DNA of 64,000 nt, from positions 267,629-331,628 of the forward strand of contig NZ_PYWX01000053.1 of NCBI RefSeq assembly GCF_003031675.1. The letters run 5' to 3'. A program made the translations under genes and the position numbers. Positions within the stretch are counted from its first letter, which is position 1. The number at the start of each line of letters is the position of its first letter. Below, piece by piece: positions 37,044 to 45,226 of the stretch. The DNA comes from Pseudomonas palleroniana. GTDB lineage: Bacteria; Pseudomonadota; Gammaproteobacteria; Pseudomonadales; Pseudomonadaceae. The notes under the pieces were generated by a model. It was not told where the DNA came from. It made no database searches and saw only the letters and a list, made by a program, of their open reading frames with translations.

Positions 37044-38216
37044 ATGGCTCAGCCCTATAGTGCGCGCAGTCGCGCCATCGAACCTTTTCATGTCATGGCG
37101 TTGCTGGCGCGCGCCAATGAGCTGCAGGCGGCGGGTCATGATGTGATCCATCTGGAAATCGGTGAGCCGGACTTCACCACGGCCGAGCCGATCATTCAGG
37201 CGGGGCAGGCGGCCTTGGCCAACGGCAAGACCCGCTATACCGCGGCTCGTGGGTTGCCTGAGCTGCGTGAGGCCATCAGCGGGTTCTATCGGCAGCGCTA
37301 CGGGCTGGATGTCGATCCTGAGCGCATTCTGATTACGCCCGGTGGCTCCGGCGCCTTGTTATTGGCGAGCAGCCTGTTGGTGGACCCCGGCAAGCACTGG
37401 CTGCTGGCGGACCCCGGCTACCCCTGTAACCGGCATTTCCTGCGGTTGGTGGAGGGGGCTGCGCAGCTGGTGCCGGTAGGTCCGGAGGTGCGTTACCAAT
37501 TGAATGCCGATCTGGTTGAGCGGTATTGGGATCACGACAGCGTCGGCGCGCTGGTGGCTTCGCCTGCCAACCCGACCGGTACGATTCTTACGCGTGACGA
37601 ATTGGCCGGGTTGTCGAGGGCAATCAAGGCGCGCAAGGGCCACTTGGTCGTAGACGAGATCTATCACGGCCTCACCTACGGCACTGAGGCTGCCAGCGTA
37701 CTGGAAGTCGACGATGATGCCTTTGTGCTCAATAGTTTTTCGAAGTACTTCGGTATGACCGGCTGGCGCCTGGGATGGCTGGTAGCGCCTCCCGCCGCTG
37801 TCGGGGAACTGGAGAAGCTGGCGCAAAACCTCTATATCAGCGCGCCAAGTATGGCCCAGCACGCGGCGCTGGCCTGCTTTACCCCACAAACCCTGGAGAT
37901 TCTGGAGGCGCGCCGCGCTGAATTCGGTCGCCGTCGGGACTTTCTGCTGCCGGCATTGCGCGACTTGGGCTTCGGTATTGCCGTAGAACCTGAGGGCGCT
38001 TTCTATTTGTATGCCGATATCAGCGCGTTCGGCGGTGATGCCTTCGCGTTCTGTCGCCACTTCCTCGAAACCGAACATGTCGCTTTTACACCGGGGCTGG
38101 ATTTCGGCCGCCATCAAGCCGGTCACCATGTGCGTTTTGCCTACACGCAAAACCTTGAACGGCTAGAAGAGGCTGTGGAGCGCATTGCTCGCGGCTTGCA
38201 GAGTTGGCAAGGCTGA
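37044..38216 (+). CDS. Class I PLP-dependent aminotransferase
   Basis: 390 residues, fold type I. PLP lysine in VLNSFSKYFGMTGWRLGWLV (near 235), the NPTG-containing loop SPANPTGTILTRDEL, VVDEIYHGLTYG, and substrate-carboxylate arginine in HHVRFAYTQNLERLEEAV. The N-terminal DVIHLEIGEPDFTTAEPII motif resembles aspartate/alanine aminotransferases of the AlaA/AspC subgroup; the substrate cannot be fixed by eye. Its TGA overlaps the ATG of sfsA, so the two are coupled. Confidence 0.88.
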   Translation: MAQPYSARSRAIEPFHVMALLARANELQAAGHDVIHLEIGEPDFTTAEPIIQAGQAALANGKTRYTAARGLPELREAISGFYRQRYGLDVDPERILITPGGSGALLLASSLLVDPGKHWLLADPGYPCNRHFLRLVEGAAQLVPVGPEVRYQLNADLVERYWDHDSVGALVASPANPTGTILTRDELAGLSRAIKARKGHLVVDEIYHGLTYGTEAASVLEVDDDAFVLNSFSKYFGMTGWRLGWLVAPPAAVGELEKLAQNLYISAPSMAQHAALACFTPQTLEILEARRAEFGRRRDFLLPALRDLGFGIAVEPEGAFYLYADISAFGGDAFAFCRHFLETEHVAFTPGLDFGRHQAGHHVRFAYTQNLERLEEAVERIARGLQSWQG

Positions 38217-38929
38217 TGCGCTTTCATCCTCCTCTGGAACAAGGGCGGCTGATTCGCCGTTACAAGCGTTTTCTCACCGATATCGAAACGGATGCCGGCG
38301 AGTTGCTGACTATTCACTGTCCGAACACCGGCTCGATGCTCAATTGCATGCTAGAGGGTGGGCAGGTCTGGTTCAGCCGTTCCGATGACCCCAAGCGCAA
38401 GCTGCCAGGCACCTGGGAAATCGCCGAAACGCCTCAGGGCCGATTGGCATGCATCAACACGGCGCGCGCCAATCAGCTGGTCGAAGAAGCGTTGCGTGCT
38501 GGGGTAATCACTGAGCTCAACGGCTTTACCGCGCTGAAGCGCGAGGTGCCTTACGGGCAGGAGAAAAGCCGTATCGACTTTCGCCTGGAATATCCCCAGG
38601 GCGCAGCTTATGTGGAGGTGAAAAGCGTGACGCTGGGGTTTGACGATTCTTCCGTGGCGGCCTTTCCTGATGCCGTGACCCAGCGCGGTGCCAAGCATTT
38701 GCGTGAGCTGGCGCACTTGGCGCGTGAAGGTGTGCGGGCGGTGCAGTTGTACTGCGTGTGTCTATCGGGGGTTGATGCGGTGCGGCCGGCCAAGGAAATC
38801 GACGCAATCTATGCTGCCGCGTTGCTCGAAGCCAAAGCGGCCGGCGTTGAAATATTGGCGTATGGTGTACGAGTGACGTACGACGAAATCCGGATTGATC
38901 GGTCGGTCCAGATAGTTTTGGGTGATTGA
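38216..38929 (+). CDS. sfsA: Sugar fermentation stimulation protein homologue SfsA
   Basis: 237 residues. Family features: FHPPLEQGRLIRRYKRFLTD, HCPNTGSMLNCMLEGGQVWF, SRIDFRLEY and YVEVKSVTLG. The D...E-x-K arrangement (IDFRL...VEVKS) is nuclease-like, and DNA binding has been reported for E. coli SfsA; the physiological role is unsettled. Start ATG 38216 overlaps the aminotransferase stop (TGATG). It marks the last ordinary, GC-rich gene before the AT-rich block. Confidence 0.93.
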   Translation: MRFHPPLEQGRLIRRYKRFLTDIETDAGELLTIHCPNTGSMLNCMLEGGQVWFSRSDDPKRKLPGTWEIAETPQGRLACINTARANQLVEEALRAGVITELNGFTALKREVPYGQEKSRIDFRLEYPQGAAYVEVKSVTLGFDDSSVAAFPDAVTQRGAKHLRELAHLAREGVRAVQLYCVCLSGVDAVRPAKEIDAIYAAALLEAKAAGVEILAYGVRVTYDEIRIDRSVQIVLGD

Positions 38930-39012
38930 AGGTCATTGCGGATTTCCTGATTATCACCACGATAGACGGCGATGCATTGATGCGCTCTGCAGAAGTGGCG
39001 TCCCACCTGTTT

Positions 39013-40002
39013 TCATAAGGTGGACGCCCAACGGATCGAATTAAGAATAGATGTCTGAAGTGAAGTTGAAGGTGCCCATCCCAATAGTTCACGGGCCAAC
39101 CTACTGGAGGCATAGCCACCAACAATATCACCCGGACGGCGCTCAGCCCTGTTTACGACCAAATCAGATTTAGTGGCGCTCATGAACGCTGACACAAACT
39201 CCTGAACCGTAACGCCCCGCTGGGAGCCCAGATTGATGACCGGCATCTCAAACTGATTCAATGGCACCGCTAAGCTATTGTTGTCAAAGGCGAGTGCGGC
39301 CAGCACGTGGGCGGCTGCGAGGTCTGCGACGTCCACAAAGTCCCGAACAGTAGAGCCATCTCGGGTATTCCAGTCAGTTCCGTTGATTTGAAACGGCTGC
39401 CTGAATGTGGCGCATTGGATCAGAGAATTTAATAGGCTGCTTTTGTTGCTGCCTCTGAAGCCCGTTCTGAATGTGTGATCACTGCCAATGGGGTTGAAAT
39501 ATCGGAAGATGAGAAACTGAAAGTCCTTGGTGTTAGAGATATCTTTGAGCGCCAGTTCAAGAAAGTACTTGGATCTGGCATATGGGCTCATCGGGGTAGG
39601 GGGGGCATGCTCATCGAAACTATGCGCATTGTCTGCACTATAAAGCGCTGCCGTTCCGCTTAGAATTAACTTTTTTACGCCAAGGTCAAGCAGGTGGCTA
39701 ACCATGCTTATCGACTTTGAAAAATTGTTTTCATAATAAATACTTGGGTGTGAAATCGACTCTGCTACGTCAATTTTGGCAGCGCAATGAATGACCAAGG
39801 ATAGGTCAGGGTGGGCGCCGATGATTTGTGTCAAAAGATGTTTGTCAGCAATGTCCCCTTGATAGTATGAGAATTTATTATAGGTTTCATTAGCAGGGAG
39901 GGCTTGCTCATCAAGAATAACCGGCTGATGCCCGGCATCGGCGAGTGCCAAGCAGATAGTGCTACCAATGTAGCCGGCGCCACCAGTAATGAGAATTTTC
40001 AT
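39013..40002 (-). CDS. NAD-dependent epimerase/dehydratase, GalE-like
   Basis: 329 residues, extended short-chain dehydrogenase. NAD-binding MKILITGGAGYIGSTICLAL, acidic DIA after strand 3, and catalytic T117 (LSGTAALYS), Y141 and K145 (YARSK). YFNPIGSD and RDFVDVADLAAAHV are typical of UDP-glucose 4-epimerase relatives. It likely acts on a nucleotide sugar, or on another substrate of the cluster. ATG 40002 overlaps the upstream stop (ATGA); an in-frame ATG 63 bases upstream is inside the neighbour. Last gene of the cluster; its stop lies in a hairpin (38998–39027). Confidence 0.85.
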   Translation of the reverse strand: MKILITGGAGYIGSTICLALADAGHQPVILDEQALPANETYNKFSYYQGDIADKHLLTQIIGAHPDLSLVIHCAAKIDVAESISHPSIYYENNFSKSISMVSHLLDLGVKKLILSGTAALYSADNAHSFDEHAPPTPMSPYARSKYFLELALKDISNTKDFQFLIFRYFNPIGSDHTFRTGFRGSNKSSLLNSLIQCATFRQPFQINGTDWNTRDGSTVRDFVDVADLAAAHVLAALAFDNNSLAVPLNQFEMPVINLGSQRGVTVQEFVSAFMSATKSDLVVNRAERRPGDIVGGYASSRLARELLGWAPSTSLQTSILNSIRWASTL

Positions 40003-41111
40003 TTGATATTCCTGAATAAATCTAAAAAGGTGCATGTCGCAGTTGTCAGCTGATCTTGCGGGCATGCAAAATTAAACCTGATCCAACCGGGAGAACCGAA
40101 CTCTTCACCGTTGGATACTGCAATTCCTGCTTGCAGAAGCTTGTCGAAAACATCGCCGTCGGTCTCGCGGGTATCAATCCAGGCGAGGTAGGTCGCTTCT
40201 GAAGGCTTATACTTAAGGGACGTATGGCGTAATGTAGTGTGGAGGACTTTTTGGTTGCTCTTGAGCTGTTGCAGAAGTGCTTGGAGCCAATCTGAACAAT
40301 TGAAGTAAGCACTTTCAAGCGCCACAAGCCCCAATGCGTTTATGCCCGAGGCATAAAATGTCTGGGTTTCTTTAAACTTATCGCGAATTTTTGGGCATGG
40401 GATAACAGCGTAGGCGATGGATATACCGGCTAAGTTAAAGGTTTTGCTTGGGGATAAAAGGGTAATGGATTTATTCTCCAATCCTTTTATCGAGCCCGCT
40501 GGTAGATGGCGGCGCTGCCCCAGAATTATATCTGCGTGAGCTTCATCGGAGATGACGATTGTGTCAAGGTTTTTAATGCTCAACGCTAGGCTTTCAAGCT
40601 CCTCTTGAATTGAAACAATGCCAGTCGGGTTAGTAGGGTTGCATAGAACAATTGCAGACGGATTGGTCTGTTTTATATGACGTAGATCGCTAAGGGTAAA
40701 AGGCCTGCCGTTATCGGTCAACTCAATTGTGTAAGGTGTTAAATGAAAACCCTTGCTTAAATTAAGCAGTTTGTTGTAATTGGGTGACTGTAGCATGACA
40801 GTTCCCTGAGGACACGTGCTTTTGATAGCTGTCCTGACACCCGATATCGTATTCGGAACTATAACTATCCATTCTTTCTGTATGCTCCAATCATACTGAT
40901 TTTTGCACCAGTGCTGGATAGACTCGTAAACGGAATACGGGATGTTAGGATAAGAGAAGTGTCCCTCTTCAATCCTTTTTCTGACAGCGGAAATTATGGC
41001 GTCTGGCGTTGCAAAAGCCATATCCGCTACCCAGTGAGGTTGTGCTTCAGGATACTTGGCTAGTGCTAGTGTGTTTTCCGCTTGGCGAGTGATCGGGCGT
41101 AATTCCGTCAC
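39999..41111 (-). CDS. MalY/PatB-family PLP enzyme (aminotransferase or C–S lyase)
   Basis: 370 residues, fold type I. The MalY/PatB hallmark WVADMAFATPDAI sits at 27–39, followed by GHFSYPNIPYSVYESIQHW. PLP site: SPSKTFNLAG with K223, CNPTNPTG with N161, and ISDEAH with D189; WIRFNFACP holds the carboxylate arginine. This family includes cystathionine beta-lyases and aminotransferases. In this cluster it probably adds or removes an amino group, or cleaves a C–S bond, on a pathway intermediate. It overlaps both neighbours by four bases (ATGA at each end). Confidence 0.85.
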   Translation of the reverse strand: MTELRPITRQAENTLALAKYPEAQPHWVADMAFATPDAIISAVRKRIEEGHFSYPNIPYSVYESIQHWCKNQYDWSIQKEWIVIVPNTISGVRTAIKSTCPQGTVMLQSPNYNKLLNLSKGFHLTPYTIELTDNGRPFTLSDLRHIKQTNPSAIVLCNPTNPTGIVSIQEELESLALSIKNLDTIVISDEAHADIILGQRRHLPAGSIKGLENKSITLLSPSKTFNLAGISIAYAVIPCPKIRDKFKETQTFYASGINALGLVALESAYFNCSDWLQALLQQLKSNQKVLHTTLRHTSLKYKPSEATYLAWIDTRETDGDVFDKLLQAGIAVSNGEEFGSPGWIRFNFACPQDQLTTATCTFLDLFRNIK

Positions 41112-41929
41112 TGGAAAAACTCACTCATTGCGGTGAAGTCTAGATCGTCATAACACCTACTTTGATCCGCCTCTAAAATAGAAAGTAGGCATCGAGATAA
41201 ATCCAACCTATAACCGCTAAATTCATCTAGGGCGTACTCTATATCTTTTTTTGCATACTTTAACTTGCAATGAATGTCCTGATGGTTTCGTGCCAGGCTT
41301 TGGTTGAGCTTTTGTCGGACGATTGAATTCATCCAGAAGTCATCATGTGAGGTTATTATTTTTACGGCCAATTCGCTTTGGGGCAGTGTCTCCATCAGGT
41401 GTAGCATTTGGCCAAGAAGTCCAAGCGTAGTCAGTCCCCAAAGGTTATAGAATAATTTGAATTGTGTTGCTGTGCTGATAAAGTCGAACGTGTAAATTTT
41501 CGAAGAAGTAGCTTTGAGGAATGGGTCATGTTGAGTGTCTGCGCTTTCCGAGTGCACGAAATAGATCAGGCTACCTTTCAATGCTCCCGTTTTGCTGCCT
41601 GTAAAAGGAGCTTCAATAAAAGTCAACTGCTCATCATTAAAGGAGTTGCCTATTTGCGCGATGGCGCTGCAGGTGAGTGTTGAAAGTTCAATGAATATTG
41701 TCTGGAAGGCCTGGTTGGTCAGAGCAGCTGATAAGATATTGTTCCAGACTTTTGTGGCAATTTCTGCGCTGGGAAGGCAAGAAACTACATAGTCATATTC
41801 TGAGAAATCAATTAAGTTCAATCTTGTCATTGTCCGAGAGAAGTAGGCAATTTTCCACTCGGTTTTGCTGAGATGTTCGGCCAAAGACGTAGTAATCAAA
41901 CCTTTTCCAATAAAAAGGATATTATACAT
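41108..41929 (-). CDS. Beta-hydroxyacid dehydrogenase-like NAD(P) oxidoreductase
   Basis: 273 residues. Resembles the 3-hydroxyisobutyrate/6-phosphogluconate dehydrogenase family. It has an N-terminal Rossmann strand-turn MYNILFIGKGLITTSLAEHL (GxGxxG altered to GKGLIT), the substrate loop IEAPFTGSKTGALKGSLIYF (family: AP-SGG-x2-GA-x2-G), and the catalytic lysine at 158 with N162 (FKLFYN). HCKLKYAKKDIEYALDEFSG matches the C-terminal helix pattern. ATG 41929 is preferred over 41941, as both overlap the upstream gene. The altered glycine motif leaves cofactor choice open. Confidence 0.72.
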   Translation of the reverse strand: MYNILFIGKGLITTSLAEHLSKTEWKIAYFSRTMTRLNLIDFSEYDYVVSCLPSAEIATKVWNNILSAALTNQAFQTIFIELSTLTCSAIAQIGNSFNDEQLTFIEAPFTGSKTGALKGSLIYFVHSESADTQHDPFLKATSSKIYTFDFISTATQFKLFYNLWGLTTLGLLGQMLHLMETLPQSELAVKIITSHDDFWMNSIVRQKLNQSLARNHQDIHCKLKYAKKDIEYALDEFSGYRLDLSRCLLSILEADQSRCYDDLDFTAMSEFFQ

Positions 41930-42572
41930 AGGTGCACCCATTGAGCGTAAATGAGTCTGATAACATGCCGAGCTTGTACGTCGTGATGGGTGATATTCCC
42001 AGAGTTTTCAGAACGGGAAGTTCAGCGGCTATCGAGGTGCATCGTAGAGTCGGCGTACATGTGTAGTCACTGATATCCAGTGTTGACAGGCCTTTTACCT
42101 CTACATCAGGTGTGCGATAGTTTCGAAAGGTGAGGTGCGGAAGCAGTAAGATATCTTCAATCTCGTCATGTGTGGACTTTAAGCTTATAAAGTTTTTAGT
42201 ATTTTTCCACTCAAATTGACTAAAATTGTTTTTGGTTTCTACGGTGCCAATGTCTTTCAAATAGCCCAGTAAGGCTCCGCGTGCAATGGAGTGCGGTGCG
42301 TCGACAACAGCAAGTACCGGGAAGTAATAGCGAACGGAGTTTAATGTAATCGCGATTTTTAAAATGGCTTCATGGCTTGTAATAAAATCATCTTCGGTAA
42401 AGCAAGTTGACCGCATTCTGGAAATGGTCAGAAGTACAGTGTTTCCAATTACAGCATCATTCGGCAAGAACTGTAGCGCTTGCGCGAGTGCAGGCTTTGG
42501 AACCCTCGAAGAAAATTCCGCTTCAAACTGAATGTGGAGGTTTTCACATTGAAACTTCCAAGGCGCTATCAT
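41922..42572 (-). CDS. Acetoacetate-decarboxylase-like protein (tentative)
   Basis: 216 residues, low complexity absent, no signal peptide. I see a distant resemblance to the acetoacetate decarboxylase fold. YYFPVLAVVDAPHSIARGAL then GYLKDIG lines up with the family segment around YPKKLG that holds the Schiff-base lysine; here K106 is kept and the next residue is Asp. The C-terminal run ELPVLKTLGISPITTYKLGM matches the end of that fold. The altered neighbour of the lysine could mean changed chemistry. Confidence in the fold is moderate, in decarboxylase activity low. Overlaps the dehydrogenase start. Confidence 0.45.
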   Translation of the reverse strand: MIAPWKFQCENLHIQFEAEFSSRVPKPALAQALQFLPNDAVIGNTVLLTISRMRSTCFTEDDFITSHEAILKIAITLNSVRYYFPVLAVVDAPHSIARGALLGYLKDIGTVETKNNFSQFEWKNTKNFISLKSTHDEIEDILLLPHLTFRNYRTPDVEVKGLSTLDISDYTCTPTLRCTSIAAELPVLKTLGISPITTYKLGMLSDSFTLNGCTYV

Positions 42573-42620
42573 TATTTATCTCTCCACTTGGCTATTAGTC
42601 GAGCTGACATTGATCTGTCC

Positions 42621-43823
42621 CTAGCGGTCACCGGCGCAAGCGTGTGAATTAGAGGGGGTTAGATGATTGAGTACGCAGAAAAAAAGCAACGCCACGGCGC
42701 AGCATGTCGTGAAAACCAAAGGGGCTCCGCCATATTTATATAGTAGAGGGCCTGCGAAGTAACCGATGGTGATTCCGATGAAAGTGTACAGTCCACGGGT
42801 ACCATTTGCTTTAGCTGTCAAGCCATGTGGGATTGTGCGCTGAAATTGGTTGTGGGATCTCAGAAACATAATTTGAAAAGACACGCCAACGACAAAGGCA
42901 AGGGCAATTATCACGACATCTGACGTAGCGTAAATAAAAGCCAGTTCAGCGATAGCTATGGTAATTATTAAAAGGCCATATCGGTTGAATTGGCCGGCGA
43001 AGAAACGCTCGAAAATACTATTGGCAATAATTAGGCCTATAACTTGTGAGAGTAAAATGTTTGAGTAAAGTTGTATTGGATTTGCCGATATGCTTTGACA
43101 GTATTTGAGCAAGGTGCTGAGAAAAAGGCCGGACAATAACATGCCTATAAATATAAAATGATGGGCTGATGTAAGCATTTGAGAAGCGATGCGGTCTGAC
43201 TTTATTGATGTTAAGTCTTTGGGGCGAGGCGGGATCGATGACGTGCAACTGCTTAAAATTATGGAACTTACAAGTAGGCCAAAAGCGAGGTGCAAATAGT
43301 TGTCAGTAGCCGTTACTGCGAGGAGTATGGGCGCCAGAGCCATCGCTAAAGTTATCGATAGCTGCATGCGAGTGTGGGCTTGGGAAAGTTTGGATTTATC
43401 TACTTCGTGGTTTATGGCTGAAAGTCGGCGAAAATTTATTATACGCAGTATGGCGCCGATATTGAATGTCAGAAGGCAGCCCCACAAAAGTGCTTGGTTT
43501 TGATTGAATAGAAAAAATGATAAAGATGCAACTATCGTAAATAAGCCTATCAGGCAGAGAAAACGTCTTTGGTCATAGTTGTCAATTGATGGTGCTATGG
43601 CCAAACCTACAAAAACAGTAGAGGCGGACATGGCGCTTAAAAATAAAGACATTTCAAATTCCGACAGACTCAAATGGTTTACAATGAGCGGTATCGATGC
43701 CTGTGTGAATCGTTCTGTGAGCGATATAACAAAGCATAGAAGTATGATGATTTGGTTTTTAGTACGCCTCACTGCCTTTCCTTTTAATTGTGTCCGGAGC
43801 TGAAGTTTTCGCAGGGATTGCAC
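42621..43823 (-). CDS. MFS transporter (probable exporter of the cluster product)
   Basis: 400 residues with about 12 hydrophobic segments between residues 24 and 390 and short loops, beginning after a basic N-terminus (KLQLRTQLKGKAVRRTKNQ). The middle loop between segments 6 and 7 (about 195–215) is polar and basic, as in the major facilitator superfamily. The loop after segment 2 contains DNYDQRRF, similar in place to the family's GxxxDRxGRR. Position inside a biosynthetic-looking operon suggests export of its product or self-protection. Very AT-rich. Substrate unknown. Confidence 0.75.
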   Translation of the reverse strand: MQSLRKLQLRTQLKGKAVRRTKNQIIILLCFVISLTERFTQASIPLIVNHLSLSEFEMSLFLSAMSASTVFVGLAIAPSIDNYDQRRFLCLIGLFTIVASLSFFLFNQNQALLWGCLLTFNIGAILRIINFRRLSAINHEVDKSKLSQAHTRMQLSITLAMALAPILLAVTATDNYLHLAFGLLVSSIILSSCTSSIPPRPKDLTSIKSDRIASQMLTSAHHFIFIGMLLSGLFLSTLLKYCQSISANPIQLYSNILLSQVIGLIIANSIFERFFAGQFNRYGLLIITIAIAELAFIYATSDVVIIALAFVVGVSFQIMFLRSHNQFQRTIPHGLTAKANGTRGLYTFIGITIGYFAGPLLYKYGGAPLVFTTCCAVALLFFCVLNHLTPSNSHACAGDR

Positions 43824-43866
43824 CGTCCTCGAGTATGCAGAGAGTTGGCTGCCTGTTAAACAGTGC

Positions 43867-44388
43867 TCACGTCAAACAAGTCAGCGTTCTGTAAAGACAC
43901 CAGACCATTGTTGGATTGAACCGGGATTTAATATAAGGTTGATCAAATATTTGATTAAACATCGAAGTGCTTGCCAACACCGAGGCAACCTCTCCTTGGC
44001 TGTAACGTTGGTAAGCATCAACTTTTGATCGGGTGTATTTGATTTCCTTGTAGGCGTCCAGGTCGGTTATCAGTGAGCACGTCGAAGGATGGAGTGCAAT
44101 CGAATCATAAGATTTGTGCAGTAACCCCATGGGTAATGTTTTTTCAAACCATACACTTTGGAGTTCAAAAGAATCTAAATACTCAAAGTGAAAGTCCACC
44201 CATGAAAATTGTTTTCCGTCACGATCTTCTCTAAAACCCGCAGGTACCAATAATCCAGTTCTAAATTTTTTCGCATGCTCAATTGCAGCATGAAAGGTAG
44301 AGTGAAGTGAGACAGTAGATCCAACGCGCGCAGCTTGGATGTGTGAGTCGGTTCCGACAGGGCCAAGGGTCGCTATTATATCTATCAT
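43867..44388 (-). CDS. BacA-like prephenate-processing protein (prephenate dehydratase fold)
   Basis: 173 residues, single domain. IIATLGPVGTDSHIQAARVG at 4–23 is the opening motif of the prephenate dehydratase fold (GPxGTxS). SLHSTFHAAIEHA and the HPST loop (SIALHPSTCSLITD) match the sugar-like lobe, and the second lobe has GEVASVLASTSMFNQIF. The dehydratase-specific Thr-Arg-Phe motif is missing. In its place PTMVWCLY aligns, as I recall it, with PMSWSLF of BacA, the prephenate decarboxylase of bacilysin synthesis. No ACT domain. It starts immediately after the upstream stop. Confidence 0.65.
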   Translation of the reverse strand: MIDIIATLGPVGTDSHIQAARVGSTVSLHSTFHAAIEHAKKFRTGLLVPAGFREDRDGKQFSWVDFHFEYLDSFELQSVWFEKTLPMGLLHKSYDSIALHPSTCSLITDLDAYKEIKYTRSKVDAYQRYSQGEVASVLASTSMFNQIFDQPYIKSRFNPTMVWCLYRTLTCLT

Positions 44389-45171
44389 TCAATTGGCCTT
44401 TAAAAATAAGCTTTCTGCTCTGCTCAGCTTGTTGTTTTCGACGAACACGGCTTCGATTATTTTGTCGGCATTCTGATTTTTATCTGAGAAGTAGAGAGCC
44501 GTTGAGTCAAGGGAAACTGCACTTTCAGTAATGAGCGAGCACTGTGAAACTAGGTTTTCTAAGTGCTGTGCGGCAGACTGCAACAGATCGTCTGGAAGTT
44601 CTCTGTTGATAATGTTCTTCACAAGCGTGGCATTTACTTTGGGGAAGTTGTAAAGTTTAAGTTCATGTTCGAATACGAAACTGCGTTTTTCTAAGTTTTC
44701 AGAAAGATAAAGTAGTTTTAAGCAGGTAATGCAAATTTTGCTATAAAGTCTACGCTCGATCTGTGTTTTTGAATTATTCAATTGGGCTTTATAATACGCC
44801 AAAGGCTGCGTCTGGTAGGCCAGGAACTCAGCTGTGCGGAATCCGGCAAAGTCAGGTCTGCTTAAAAAAAGACCATTTTTCCCAAGCCAATCAGGCTCCA
44901 TGCAAAGAACCGCGTTCGAGGGGGATTTTAGAGCTTCACTGCTCATTAATATGAGCGAGCTTCCTTGCTCGCAGAGGCATTTGCAGAGCAGGGTTTGCTG
45001 TATATCTTTAGGGGCTACGAGGCAAAGTACATCAATGTCCGATACGTAGTCGTACCGAGATGTATTCTTGCGTACCTCCCCTCTGGCTGTTGAGCCCGTT
45101 ACTGCAAGTGTGTAAGCGATTCCCATACTTGTTAGGGTAGCTAAAAAGTCTGTTTCCTTGATAGAGACCAT
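44389..45171 (-). CDS. Nucleotidyltransferase-fold protein
   Basis: 260 residues. The N-terminal nucleotidyltransferase motif is clear: TGSTARGEV at 25–33 and, 12 residues on, SDIDVLCL with D45 and D47 as probable metal ligands. A helical C-terminal half follows (about 110–260). This resembles minimal and aminoglycoside-type nucleotidyltransferases that add AMP to a small molecule or protein. In the cluster it may activate, protect or tag an intermediate. First of the seven packed genes; the start has only a weak GGA 8 bases upstream. Confidence 0.7.
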   Translation of the reverse strand: MVSIKETDFLATLTSMGIAYTLAVTGSTARGEVRKNTSRYDYVSDIDVLCLVAPKDIQQTLLCKCLCEQGSSLILMSSEALKSPSNAVLCMEPDWLGKNGLFLSRPDFAGFRTAEFLAYQTQPLAYYKAQLNNSKTQIERRLYSKICITCLKLLYLSENLEKRSFVFEHELKLYNFPKVNATLVKNIINRELPDDLLQSAAQHLENLVSQCSLITESAVSLDSTALYFSDKNQNADKIIEAVFVENNKLSRAESLFLKAN

Positions 45172-45226
45172 GAATTAATATCCGTATTTTTGAAAATCCA
45201 TTTATCGTCACTTCACACTTCATGAA

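Noticed and set aside
43867..44388. Ordinary prephenate dehydratase for phenylalanine synthesis
   Set aside because: The Thr-Arg-Phe motif and the ACT domain are missing and the context is not aromatic amino-acid synthesis.
44389..45171. Toxin–antitoxin (MNT/HEPN) interpretation of the nucleotidyltransferase
   Set aside because: No HEPN partner with RxxxxH next to it, and the gene is embedded in a biosynthetic-looking operon.
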